Positions 23,939-31,326 of a DNA stretch of 64,000 nt are shown piece by piece (positions within the stretch are counted from its first letter, which is position 1; the number at the start of each line of letters is the position of its first letter). Position numbers and translations under genes: made by a program. Source of the stretch: JAOUGY01 sp963785075 (GTDB lineage: Bacteria; Actinomycetota; Acidimicrobiia; Spongiisociales; ZC4RG35); contig CAWATW010000006.1 of assembly GCA_963785075.1 (NCBI GenBank), forward strand, positions 310,001 to 374,000. The letters run 5' to 3'. The notes below the pieces were generated by a model that made no database searches, was not told where the DNA came from, and saw only the letters and a program-made list of their open reading frames with translations.

Positions 23939-24381
23939 GGTGGACGACCGCCGCGGAGCGGAAGTCGGCCTGCCGGGAACCGGGCGACTCCAGGAAGGGC
24001 GCAACCCGAGGCGGCAGCCCAGGCCGACCGGCGTCTGTTCCGCTCGGCGTGAACCACACCGCCCACACCATCCGGGTGGACGACCGCCGCGGAGCGGAAG
24101 TCGGCCTGCCGGGAACCGGGCCACTCCAGGAAAGGCGCAACCCGAGGCGGCAGCCCAGGCCGACCGGCGTCTGTTCCGCTCGGCGTGAACCACACCGCCC
24201 ACACCATCCGGGTGGACGACCGCCGCGGAGCGGAAGTCGGCCTGCCGGGAACCGGGCGACTCCAGGAAGGGCGCAACCCGAGGCGGCAGCCCAGGCCGAC
24301 CGGCGTCTGTTCCGCTCGGCGTGAACCACACCGCCCACACCATCCGGGTGGACGACCGCCGCGGAGCGGAAGTCGGCCTGC
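23939..24381. repeat. 136-base tandem repeat, three full copies and a partial fourth
   Basis: Copies begin at 23939, 24075, 24211 and 24347, exactly 136 bases apart and almost identical; the fourth stops after about 35 bases, three bases before the sufC2 stop codon. The period is not a multiple of three, yet all frames stay open for long stretches on the minus strand; I see no ribosome site or coding signal and do not call these as genes. A diverged single copy of the last 53 bases of the unit boundary lies at 7125-7178. Together with the heptad array it fills the gap from 23813 to 24384, where I see no gene. Confidence 0.92.
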
Positions 24382-24384
24382 AAA

Positions 24385-25182
24385 TCAGAAAGGCGTGTCG
24401 GTGAAGTAGTCAGAGGGGCGCTTCTGCGGGGTCGTGCTCACCGTCTCGATGCCGAGGCGCTTCCGGATGCCGTCGTAGCCACCGTCCTCGAGCTCATCCG
24501 CCAATTCCGGACCACCGGACTCGACGATTCTCCCGTCGATCATCACGTGGATACGATCGGGAGAGAGGTACTTCAGGATGCGGGAGTAGTGGGTGATCAT
24601 CAGGATGCCGACCTCGGAGCTGCGCATCGCCTCGACGGCCTCGGCGACCTGTCGCACGGCGTCGATGTCCAGGCCCGAGTCGATCTCGTCGAGGAGCGCA
24701 ACCTCGGGTTCGAGGACCGCCATCTGGAAGATCTCGGACCGCTTCTTCTCTCCACCTGAGAGGTCGTCGTTGACCGACCGGCCGAGAAAACGCTGCATGT
24801 CGAACCGTTCCGCTTGGCGAGCGATCTCGGCGATGGCCTCCGCCGAAGCACCGTTGTATCGCTCTTCCAAGGCTTCTTCGAGAAGCGCCTGAAGCGAGAC
24901 ACCCGGCACCTCCACCGGATACTGAAATCCGAGCATGACGCCCAGCTGGGCGCGTTCGTCGATGCCCAGGTCCAGAATCTCCCGGCCTCCGAGCTTCGCC
25001 GATCCGCTGACCACGTAGCCCGCCTTGCCTGTCAGGACGTGGCAAAGCGTCGATTTCCCAGATCCGTTGGGACCCATGATGGCGTGGATCTCGCCGTAGG
25101 GAAGCTCGAGATCCAGACCCTTCAGAATCTGTTTTTCCCCGATGCTCACCTCGAGACCCTCGACCTGCAGAGCAACACTCAT
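24385..25182 (-). CDS. sufC: SufC, Fe-S assembly ABC ATPase (second copy)
   Basis: A 265-aa ABC ATPase with the SufC layout: GPNGSGKST Walker A, LSGGEKKRSE signature, ALLDEIDSGLDID Walker B and ITHYSRILKYL switch. A tail (TVSTTPQKRPSDYFTDTPF) of about 20 residues is absent from the first copy at 14989. It is last in the sufD-Rieske-sufC operon and overlaps the Rieske gene by four bases. Being with sufD, this copy is the likelier partner of the SufB-SufD scaffold. Its stop codon abuts the tandem repeat. Confidence 0.94.
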   Translation of the reverse strand: MSVALQVEGLEVSIGEKQILKGLDLELPYGEIHAIMGPNGSGKSTLCHVLTGKAGYVVSGSAKLGGREILDLGIDERAQLGVMLGFQYPVEVPGVSLQALLEEALEERYNGASAEAIAEIARQAERFDMQRFLGRSVNDDLSGGEKKRSEIFQMAVLEPEVALLDEIDSGLDIDAVRQVAEAVEAMRSSEVGILMITHYSRILKYLSPDRIHVMIDGRIVESGGPELADELEDGGYDGIRKRLGIETVSTTPQKRPSDYFTDTPF

Positions 25183-25493
25183 GATTCATCGACCTCCAAG
25201 AACACGGCTCCGTCCTCGATCCGGGCGGCATAGGTGGGAACGGGCATGGTGGCGGGTAGGCTTTTCGCCTGTCCCGTCGTGACGTCGAAGACAGCCCCGT
25301 GTCTGGGGCACTCGACCTCGTCTTCGAACAACTCGCCTTCCGACAACGACGCCTCGGCGTGACTGCAGCGATCTCCGATCGCATACACGTCGCCGCCGAC
25401 GCTGAACAAGGCCACCCGATGCTCGCCGAACTCGACCTTCAGGCCGCCGTGGGTCGGTAGATCGTCCACCAACGCGACTTTCGTCCAGGTCAT
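25179..25493 (-). CDS. Rieske [2Fe-2S] ferredoxin of the suf operon
   Basis: A 104-aa Rieske-type ferredoxin with cluster ligands C43-x-H45 (CSHAEASL) and C62-x2-H65 (CPRHGAVFD), the arrangement of soluble dioxygenase-type ferredoxins and NirD. It overlaps both neighbours by four bases, sufD before and sufC after. A Rieske protein in this position is a familiar feature of actinobacterial suf operons; an electron-donating role in cluster assembly is presumed, not shown. Confidence 0.92.
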   Translation of the reverse strand: MTWTKVALVDDLPTHGGLKVEFGEHRVALFSVGGDVYAIGDRCSHAEASLSEGELFEDEVECPRHGAVFDVTTGQAKSLPATMPVPTYAARIEDGAVFLEVDES

Positions 25494-26734
25494 GCGATAC
25501 GCCCGGCAGCTTGCGCTTCCGAGAAACGCCGGTACACGACATCGCGAATTGGCGCAGCCAGCCGCGTGCTCGGCAGACGATCGATCACCTCGGAGAAGAA
25601 GCCCCTGATCAGCAGACGCTCGGCCCGAGCACGCGAGAGCCCCCGGCTCTGGAGGTAGTAGAGGTGATCCTCTTCGAGCGGGCCGACGGACGACCCGTGC
25701 CCACAGACGACATCGTCACACAAGATCTCGAGATTCGGCACGGAGTGTGCTTTGGCCCCTGGAGAGAGCACGAGGTTCCGATTCGTCTCGAATGCCGACG
25801 TCCGGACGGCGTCCTTCTCGATGCGCAGGAGACCGGTGAACACCGACCGGGCGTTGTCCTCGACGGCGCCCTTGAGGAAGATGTCGCTGGACGTGTTGCG
25901 GCCGATGTGATTCATCACCATCCGGTAGTCGAGCACCTGCTCGTGCTCGCCGAAGTACAACCCGACCACGTCGACAGAAGAACCGTCTCCTGCGAGATCC
26001 ACGCCCAGGTCGACTCGAGAGAACATGCCGCCCAGACCGACTTCGCCGAGTCGAACCGTGGCGTCGTTTCCGATCCGGACCCGTTGCTGAGCGATACTCG
26101 TGGCATCGTCGCCGAGCACCTGCGCGGTCGTGTATCGCAGTCGAGCAGCATTGCCTGCATCGAGTGCGATGTACGGTGCCTGCACCACGGCGCCACTGCC
26201 GCTCCGCAACAAGACGAGAACCGACGCTTCGGCGTTTTCACCGAGCCGAACGGAGACCGACGGGAATGAGATGACTCCCGTTTGGGTGGCTTGCACGTCG
26301 ATGACGAACGGTCTCTCGATCACCTTGCCTGCCGGCACGTCCAGGACGATGCCCTCACCGGAGAAGGCGAGGTTTGCGAAGGCGAATTTGTCGGCGGACC
26401 CTGACTCGAGGCCGATCGGGTCGAGCCTGGCCTCGAAGACTGCCTCACTGTCGTGGTCGACCCCCGTGACGAACCCATCGATCATCGTGGCGCGGCCCAT
26501 GGCATCCTCCACGGAGCCCACGAAGTCGTCATCGGGGATCGAGTCGCCGGGTTCCTCGGCGAGACCGAGGGCATCGAGGTCGAGGTCGAGATCGACATAC
26601 CTCCACGCCTCGTCCTTGGCGCTGGGCATGGGGGATGTGGCGAAGGATTCGAATGCGGCACGACGACGGGCAGCAGAATCGGGTTCTGATCGGGCGATCA
26701 GCTGCTCGACAGTGTCAATGGTCAATGGACGCAC
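25490..26734 (-). CDS. sufD: SufD, Fe-S scaffold subunit
   Basis: A 414-aa beta-helix protein of the SufB/SufD family that pairs with SufB over two SufC ATPases. The conserved end is present: SDIFLKGAVEDNARSVFTGL, then CDDVVCGHGSSVGPLEEDHL, with the histidine equivalent to the functionally important one of SufD, and YYLQSRGLSRARAERLLIRGF. The GTG at 26734 (VRPLTIDTVEQL) follows CGGAG and lies downstream of operator site 2 and TACGAT; the frame stays open to 27061 through the divergent gene. First gene of sufD-Rieske-sufC. Confidence 0.92.
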   Translation of the reverse strand: MRPLTIDTVEQLIARSEPDSAARRRAAFESFATSPMPSAKDEAWRYVDLDLDLDALGLAEEPGDSIPDDDFVGSVEDAMGRATMIDGFVTGVDHDSEAVFEARLDPIGLESGSADKFAFANLAFSGEGIVLDVPAGKVIERPFVIDVQATQTGVISFPSVSVRLGENAEASVLVLLRSGSGAVVQAPYIALDAGNAARLRYTTAQVLGDDATSIAQQRVRIGNDATVRLGEVGLGGMFSRVDLGVDLAGDGSSVDVVGLYFGEHEQVLDYRMVMNHIGRNTSSDIFLKGAVEDNARSVFTGLLRIEKDAVRTSAFETNRNLVLSPGAKAHSVPNLEILCDDVVCGHGSSVGPLEEDHLYYLQSRGLSRARAERLLIRGFFSEVIDRLPSTRLAAPIRDVVYRRFSEAQAAGRIA

Positions 26735-26778
26735 GTTGGGAACACTCCGTGAACGATGAGTGATCCGATCGTAATTCG

Positions 26779-26794
26779 CACTACGGCCGTAGTG
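26779..26794. promoter_or_regulatory. suf operator CACTA-N6-TAGTG, site 2
   Basis: CACTACGGCCGTAGTG is a perfect 16-base palindrome. On the minus strand TACGAT begins five bases after it, the same operator-to--10 spacing as at sufC1. On the plus side it lies 20 bases upstream of the -10 of the divergent uracil-DNA glycosylase gene, so it could affect that promoter too. Confidence 0.78.
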
Positions 26795-26814
26795 GAAATC
26801 CCGGGAACACCGGT

Positions 26815-26820
26815 TACGGT
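26815..26820 (+). promoter_or_regulatory. -10 element TACGGT of a probable leaderless promoter
   Basis: TACGGT ends eight bases before the ATG at 26829; there is no ribosome-binding site. Confidence 0.4.
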
Positions 26821-26828
26821 CCGTGGAC

Positions 26829-27524
26829 ATGAGCGAAAACCGCACGATCGGGCAGATCTCGGACGAGCTCATCGCATGCCGGAGGTGCCCCCGGCTCACC
26901 GCCTGGCGTGAACGGGTGGCGGAAGAGAAGCGACCGTCGTTCGCGAGTGAGTCGTATTGGGGGAAACCGGTCCCCGGCTTCGGCGACAGCCGGGCCGGCG
27001 TGGTCGTCGTCGGGTTGGCGCCGGCGGCGCATGGGGCAAACCGCACCGGGCGGATGTTCACCGGAGACCGGTCAGGGGCCTTCCTGTTTGCGTCACTGCA
27101 TCGGACAGGCTTCGCGAATCAACCTGACTCGTCACATGCGGGCGACGATCTCACGCTCACCGGCCTCTACATCACCTCGGCAGTGAAGTGTGCACCGCCT
27201 GGGAATCGCCCGACCTCCGAGGAAGAGAACAACTGCTCGGCATGGCTGCTGGCCGAGATGCGGGCCATGGCCGATCCGGAGGTGGTCGTGGCCCTCGGTG
27301 GGCTGGCGTTCGTGCGCCTGTTGCGAATCGGGCGGTCGCTGGGATGGGCCATCGAGTCTCCGCGCCCGAAGTTCGGGCACGGGGCCGAGGTCGAAGTGAG
27401 TCCGAGCACCACGCTCCTCGCCAGCTTCCACCCCAGTCAGCAGAACACGTTCACCGGACGGCTCACCCCCGCGATGATGGATGCCGTCTTCGAGCGCGCC
27501 CGGCGCCTCATCGGCGCAGACTGA
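26829..27524 (+). CDS. Family 5 uracil-DNA glycosylase (UdgB-like)
   Basis: A 231-aa DNA repair enzyme with a [4Fe-4S] cluster. Cluster cysteines: C17 and C20 in CRRCPRL, one in SAVKCAPPGN and one in ENNCSAWL. The catalytic strand is GLAPAAHGANRTGR, with no acidic residue at the usual Asp/Asn position, as in family 5, and the end motif is FHPSQQNTF. It removes uracil, and in this family also hypoxanthine and other deaminated bases. A GTG at 26823 is an alternative start. It shares its promoter gap with sufD, perhaps meaningful for an Fe-S enzyme. Confidence 0.92.
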   Translation: MSENRTIGQISDELIACRRCPRLTAWRERVAEEKRPSFASESYWGKPVPGFGDSRAGVVVVGLAPAAHGANRTGRMFTGDRSGAFLFASLHRTGFANQPDSSHAGDDLTLTGLYITSAVKCAPPGNRPTSEEENNCSAWLLAEMRAMADPEVVVALGGLAFVRLLRIGRSLGWAIESPRPKFGHGAEVEVSPSTTLLASFHPSQQNTFTGRLTPAMMDAVFERARRLIGAD

Positions 27525-27537
27525 TCCATCAGGTTAC

Positions 27538-27568
27538 AAATCCACAGATTGTGGATGAATTGTCCACA
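27538..27568. promoter_or_regulatory. Cluster of three DnaA-box-like nonamers
   Basis: AAATCCACA (27538), TGTGGATGA (27550, reverse of TCATCCACA) and TTGTCCACA (27560) lie within 31 bases; the last matches the actinobacterial DnaA box. The first two also form the inverted repeat ATCCACA-GAT-TGTGGAT. It sits 63 bases before the sigma-factor start. No other origin features are near, so a DnaA-controlled promoter is likelier than an origin. Confidence 0.5.
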
Positions 27569-27630
27569 GGTTTCCCTTCCCAGATCGAGCGGCGTTCGGT
27601 ATCGTCCGACCAGATATTGGGGGTAACAAC

Positions 27631-28566
27631 ATGACCAAGCGCCGACGGTCAGGGGCCTCGGTGGCTGACACCATCGGTCTGTATCTCGATGAGGTCTCCA
27701 CCCACGTGCTGCTCTCCGCCGAGGACGAGGTGGCGCTCGCTCGGGCGATCGAAGACGGTCGCAGGGCCGAGATCAGGCTCGAGACATCGGGTGACGAGCT
27801 CACCGTCCGAGAACGCATCCGACTCGAAGACCTGGTCGATGCGGGCTACGAGGCACGCATGGCTTTCATCCGCGCCAACCTTCGGCTCGTCATCTCGATC
27901 GCCAAACGGTATACGGGCCGGGGGCTCGATCTACTCGACCTGATCCAAGAGGGAAATCTCGGGCTCATCCGGGCCGTCGAGAAGTTCGACTGGCGAAAAG
28001 GGTTCAAGTTCTCCACCTATGCCACCTGGTGGATCCGTCAGGCGATCACACGGGGACTGGGAAACTCGGCGCGGACGATCCGTTTGCCGGTCCACATGGT
28101 GGATGTGGTGAGAACGGTCCAGGAGACAAATCAGCTGCTCACGGACGAACTCCACCGGCCGCCGACCGTCGAAGAGATCTCCGATCTCTCGGGACTTCCC
28201 TCCGATCGTGTGGCGATGGCCCTTCAGGCCCCGACCGACACGGTGTCGCTGGACCGGCCGGTCGGCGACGACGGCGACTCGGAGCTGCACGAGTTCGTCA
28301 TCGACATCCGAACACGGGATCCGTTCGTCGCAGCTGCCGAGTCGATCCGCAAGGACCAGGTGGACGAGGCACTGCGGCTGCTCGCCGACCCGGACCGGAC
28401 CGTGGTCACGCTGCGTTTCGGATTGGCCGGAGACGACCCCTGGACGCTGTCGGCCGTGGGCAAACACCTGGGGATCACACGGGAACGGGTACGACAGATC
28501 GAGGCGCGTGCCCTCGCCAAACTCAGACATCCATCCTGCGGTTTGGATCTGGAGTCTCTTCTCTGA
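27631..28566 (+). CDS. RNA polymerase sigma factor, sigma-70 group 1/2 type
   Basis: A 311-aa sigma factor. Region 1.2 is DTIGLYLDEVSTHVLLSAEDE; region 2 runs through NLRLVISIAKRYTGRG, LDLIQEGNLGLIRAVEKFD and FSTYATWWIRQAITRGL; region 3 has LPVHMVD; region 4 ends ERVRQIEARALAKLRHP. The region 2 sequence is that of -10 TAnnnT-recognising factors. The short N-terminus lacks the long region 1.1 of a typical RpoD, suggesting a SigB/HrdB-related group 2 factor. The ATG has GGGGGT upstream. A DnaA-box cluster in its promoter region is unusual. Confidence 0.92.
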   Translation: MTKRRRSGASVADTIGLYLDEVSTHVLLSAEDEVALARAIEDGRRAEIRLETSGDELTVRERIRLEDLVDAGYEARMAFIRANLRLVISIAKRYTGRGLDLLDLIQEGNLGLIRAVEKFDWRKGFKFSTYATWWIRQAITRGLGNSARTIRLPVHMVDVVRTVQETNQLLTDELHRPPTVEEISDLSGLPSDRVAMALQAPTDTVSLDRPVGDDGDSELHEFVIDIRTRDPFVAAAESIRKDQVDEALRLLADPDRTVVTLRFGLAGDDPWTLSAVGKHLGITRERVRQIEARALAKLRHPSCGLDLESLL

Positions 28567-28580
28567 ATGGAATTCGCGGG

Positions 28581-28586
28581 TAGATT
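28581..28586 (+). promoter_or_regulatory. -10-like TAGATT upstream of the small membrane gene
   Basis: TAGATT ends nine bases before the ATG at 28596, so any leader is at most a few bases long. Confidence 0.35.
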
Positions 28587-28595
28587 GCCCCTGCG

Positions 28596-28910
28596 ATGAA
28601 TCTTCCGTCCGAAATTCTGTTTGCAGCGCTCAGGGTCGCACTTGCCGGAGGGGTGGCCGGAATCGTTGGCGGGCTCATCGGCAGCATGCGAGCATCCCTG
28701 CTCGGAAGCATGCTGATGGGCGCTCTCGGCGGACTCAGCCTGGCAAGCATCGTCAACATCTCTGGCCTCGATCCGCTCAACAGCGTGATCCTGGATGCCG
28801 GAGAGGGGTTCTCCTATGCGTGGGGCGCCATCGGCGGGGCCTTCTTCGGCTACGTGGTCACGAAGTCGAGCGGGAGTGCCGGCAAGTCGAAGATGTGGAA
28901 GCGGAGATGA
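28596..28910 (+). CDS. Small glycine-rich membrane protein
   Basis: A 104-aa protein with two or three closely packed glycine/alanine-rich membrane segments (residues 6-27, 32-54 and 72-88), the pattern of glycine-zipper or GlsB/YeaQ-type small membrane proteins, and a basic tail ending KSKMWKRR. I do not recognise an exact family. It begins 29 bases after the sigma-factor gene on the same strand but has its own -10-like TAGATT. Converges on sufB. Confidence 0.7.
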   Translation: MNLPSEILFAALRVALAGGVAGIVGGLIGSMRASLLGSMLMGALGGLSLASIVNISGLDPLNSVILDAGEGFSYAWGAIGGAFFGYVVTKSSGSAGKSKMWKRR

Positions 28911-28946
28911 TCCGGACCGGCTGACGCCGGCGCCCCGATCGACTCA

Positions 28947-30359
28947 TCAGCCGACCGCTCCCGCATCCGCCATGTTCAGCTCGATGAGGCGGTTCATCTC
29001 GACCGCGTACTCCATCGGAAGCTCCTTGACGATCGGTTCGATGAATCCCGCCACGATCATCGAAGTTGCCTCTTCTTCTGTGAGCCCGCGGCTCATCAGA
29101 TAGAAGAGTTGCTCCTCACCGACCTTCGACACGGTCGCCTCGTGTCCGATCTCGGCGTCGTTCTCTTCGATCTCCATGTACGGATAGGTGTCCGAACGCG
29201 ACTGTTCGTCGAGGATCAGTGCGTCGCAGCGCACGAAACTCTTGGCGTTCTCGGCTCCCGGTTCCACTCGCACCAGACCGCGATAGCCCGCTCGTCCACC
29301 GTTCTTGGAGATCGACTTCGAGACGATCGTCGACGTGGTGTTGGGAGCTACATGCACCATCTTGGCACCGGCGTCTTGATGCTGTCCCTCACCGGCGAAG
29401 GCGATGGAGAGGACCTCGCCGTGGGCACCGGGTTCCATCAGCCAGACGGCGGGGTACTTCATGGTCAGCTTCGAGCCGAGGTTTCCGTCGATCCACTCCA
29501 TGGTGGCGTCGGCGTACGCCGCAGCTCGCTTCGTGACGAGGTTGTAGACGTTGTTCGACCAGTTCTGGATGGTCGAGTAGCGACACCGGCCTCCACGCTT
29601 GACGACGATCTCGACCACTGCCGAGTGCAGCGAGTCCGACGAGTAGATCGGGGCCGAGCAGCCTTCGACATAATGGCAGTAGGCGTCTTCGTCGACGATG
29701 ATCAGCGTGCGCTCGAACTGCCCCATGTTCTCGGAGTTGATCCGGAAATAGGCTTGGAGCGGCTGGTCGACCGTGACGCCCGGTGGCACGTAGATGAACG
29801 AACCGCCCGACCAGACCGCGGAGTTGAGGGCCGCGAACTTGTTGTCGTTGGGCGGAATGATGGTGCCGAAATACTCCTGCACGATCTCGGGGTAGTCGCG
29901 AACGGCGGTATCCATGTCGCAGAAGAGGACGCCGAGCCCCTCGAGGTCCTCTCGATTCTTGTGGTATACGACCTCGGACTCGTACTGGGCGGTGACGCCG
30001 GCGAGATACTTCCGTTCGGCCTCGGGAATGCCGAGCTTCTCGTAGGTCTCCTTGATCGAGTCGGGCACCATGTCCCAGTCCTTGGCCTGGGAGTCGGTCG
30101 GCTTCACGTAGTAGTAGATGTCGTCGAAGTCGATCTCCTCCAACGATCCGCCACCACCCCAGTTGGGAATGGGCTTGGCGAGGAAGCGCTTGTAGGCCTT
30201 GATCCGGAAGTCGAGCATCCATTCGGGCTCGCCCTTCATCTCGGACATCTGTCGGATGATCTCCTCGTTCAATCCCTTCTGAGGCTTGAACACGTACCCT
30301 TCCTCAGAGTCGTGCCATCCCAGTTTGTAGGCACCGAGATCGATGTCGACCGTCGCCAT
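28947..30359 (-). CDS. sufB: SufB, Fe-S scaffold subunit
   Basis: A 470-aa scaffold subunit on which the cluster is built with SufC and SufD. Family landmarks: GLNEEIIRQMSEMKGEPEWM near the N-terminus, VPPGVTVDQPLQAYFRIN, HYVEGCSAPIYSSDSLH, TIQNWSNNVYNLVTKR, and the C-terminal VRCDALILDEQSRSDT with the conserved cysteine, ending EEQLFYLMSRGLTEEEA. The ATG has a GAAGGAG site. It stands alone, with its own CACTA-N6-TAGTG operator 41 bases upstream, rather than beside sufD as in most actinomycetes. Confidence 0.96.
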   Translation of the reverse strand: MATVDIDLGAYKLGWHDSEEGYVFKPQKGLNEEIIRQMSEMKGEPEWMLDFRIKAYKRFLAKPIPNWGGGGSLEEIDFDDIYYYVKPTDSQAKDWDMVPDSIKETYEKLGIPEAERKYLAGVTAQYESEVVYHKNREDLEGLGVLFCDMDTAVRDYPEIVQEYFGTIIPPNDNKFAALNSAVWSGGSFIYVPPGVTVDQPLQAYFRINSENMGQFERTLIIVDEDAYCHYVEGCSAPIYSSDSLHSAVVEIVVKRGGRCRYSTIQNWSNNVYNLVTKRAAAYADATMEWIDGNLGSKLTMKYPAVWLMEPGAHGEVLSIAFAGEGQHQDAGAKMVHVAPNTTSTIVSKSISKNGGRAGYRGLVRVEPGAENAKSFVRCDALILDEQSRSDTYPYMEIEENDAEIGHEATVSKVGEEQLFYLMSRGLTEEEATSMIVAGFIEPIVKELPMEYAVEMNRLIELNMADAGAVG

Positions 30360-30399
30360 GGTGAAAAACTCCTTCGACCGCTCCGCCCGGACGGTTTTG

Positions 30400-30415
30400 C
30401 ACTACGCGGATAGTG
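30400..30415. promoter_or_regulatory. suf operator CACTA-N6-TAGTG, site 3
   Basis: CACTACGCGGATAGTG, upstream of sufB. Here no TAnnnT follows at five bases, so the operator probably overlaps the -10 element itself. Confidence 0.7.
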
Positions 30416-30561
30416 TTAATCCTAGTGAACGGCGGCGGATAGCAAAACGCAGAAGGCACTTCGGTGTCCGAGGTCGACCTCGATCGACGGCGATGAGGGG
30501 CTCGACCCCTTCCGGTGATCCGATACCGGGAGCGTCCTCGAACGCTGCCCGGTCCCGAGCG

Positions 30562-30879
30562 TCACGAAGAGTCGTGACCGACGACCCGACGCAGGCGATC
30601 CAACCGCTGGTCCCACTCGTTCCCGACCTGGCCGACCCAACTGACGACCGATCCGAGCGTCGCCGGCTGGGCCGAGTACCGGACTTCACGTCCGGATTGG
30701 CTTCGCTCGACCAGACCGACCTCATCGAGCACCGAGAGGTGCTTGGCCACGGCCTGCCTGCTCACCGGCACCGTCTTGGCCAACTCGGTGGCCGTCGCCG
30801 GCCCGGAGGCCGCGAGGTGCTCGAAGATGTCGAGGCGGGTGGGGTCTGAGAGAGCAGCGAACAACTCGTATGGTTTCAT
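30562..30879 (-). CDS. ArsR-family transcriptional regulator
   Basis: A 105-aa winged-helix repressor: LFAALSDPTRLDIFEHLA, the recognition region ELAKTVPVSRQAVAKHLSVL and the wing GREVRYSA. It has no cysteine cluster, so metal sensing is unlikely; ArsR proteins paired with an SRPBCC gene are usually of this kind. Its ATG overlaps the SRPBCC stop by four bases. Two TGCAA-N8-TTGCA sites lie in the divergent promoter region upstream of the operon. A CGAGGTCGACCTCG palindrome at 30469 downstream may help termination. Confidence 0.92.
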   Translation of the reverse strand: MKPYELFAALSDPTRLDIFEHLAASGPATATELAKTVPVSRQAVAKHLSVLDEVGLVERSQSGREVRYSAQPATLGSVVSWVGQVGNEWDQRLDRLRRVVGHDSS

Positions 30880-31256
30880 GCCAACCATCGGAGAGCACCG
30901 TCGAACCGGCTCGGGTGGTGTTCCATCCGATACTCGAGGAGGGTCTCGGTCACGACCATTCGGACGCCGTCGTCCTCCCCGGTCAGTTCTATGACCACCA
31001 GGCTCGGATCCCCGTCGCCGGTGCGCCAACTCCATTGGATCCGGCGCCCGACCTCCAGGTCTTCTACCGTGCCCCATCGCAACGATCCGTCACCGGGATC
31101 GAGCTCGACTCGGCCGCCGCGCCGTGCCTCGATGGTGGCCGTCCCCCCGAACCACAGTTCGAGAAGCTCCCCCTTCGTGAGATGCTCCCACACAAGGGCG
31201 ACGTCGGTCGGCAGCCAGATGCTCTTCTCGATTCCTGGTAGGGCTCCGTCCTCCAT
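30876..31256 (-). CDS. SRPBCC (AHSA1-like) domain protein
   Basis: A 126-aa START/Bet v1-fold protein of the AHSA1-like group: EKSIWLPTDVALVWEHLT, then ELLELWFGG and a final helix following VTETLLEYRME. Such proteins bind hydrophobic ligands and are commonly paired with an ArsR gene, as here (four-base overlap). The ATG at 31256 is only four bases from the operator at 31261; a longer N-terminus is possible in frame but would cross the operator. Confidence 0.85.
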   Translation of the reverse strand: MEDGALPGIEKSIWLPTDVALVWEHLTKGELLELWFGGTATIEARRGGRVELDPGDGSLRWGTVEDLEVGRRIQWSWRTGDGDPSLVVIELTGEDDGVRMVVTETLLEYRMEHHPSRFDGALRWLA

Positions 31257-31260
31257 GACC

Positions 31261-31278
31261 TGCAACTTACCAGTTGCA
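31261..31278. promoter_or_regulatory. ArsR-type operator TGCAA-N8-TTGCA, SRPBCC side
   Basis: TGCAACTTACCAGTTGCA with perfect 7-base arms, ending four bases before the SRPBCC start and downstream of a -10-like TAGACA on the minus strand. Confidence 0.7.
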
Positions 31279-31295
31279 CATTGTCTATGCTGATC

Positions 31296-31313
31296 TGCAA
31301 CCATTCGATTGCA
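31296..31313. promoter_or_regulatory. ArsR-type operator TGCAA-N8-TTGCA, clpP side
   Basis: TGCAACCATTCGATTGCA, centred 35 bases from the neighbouring site. One base later comes TAGGAG and six bases later the clpP ATG, the same geometry as at the luciferase-like gene (10371). Confidence 0.7.
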
Positions 31314-31326
31314 CTAGGAGGCATCC

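Noticed and set aside
23939..24381. CRISPR array
   Set aside because: Tandem copies of 136 bases without unique spacers, and no cas genes in the window.
23874..24383. Minus-strand repetitive open frames through the 136-base repeat
   Set aside because: The period is not divisible by three, so each copy is read in a different frame; no ribosome site and no protein-like sequence.
27538..27568. Replication origin
   Set aside because: Only three boxes, no dnaA, dnaN or AT-rich unwinding region in the neighbourhood.
30343..30849. Plus-strand open frame across the sufB/arsR gap
   Set aside because: Runs antisense through arsR, has no ribosome site and crosses the suf operator.
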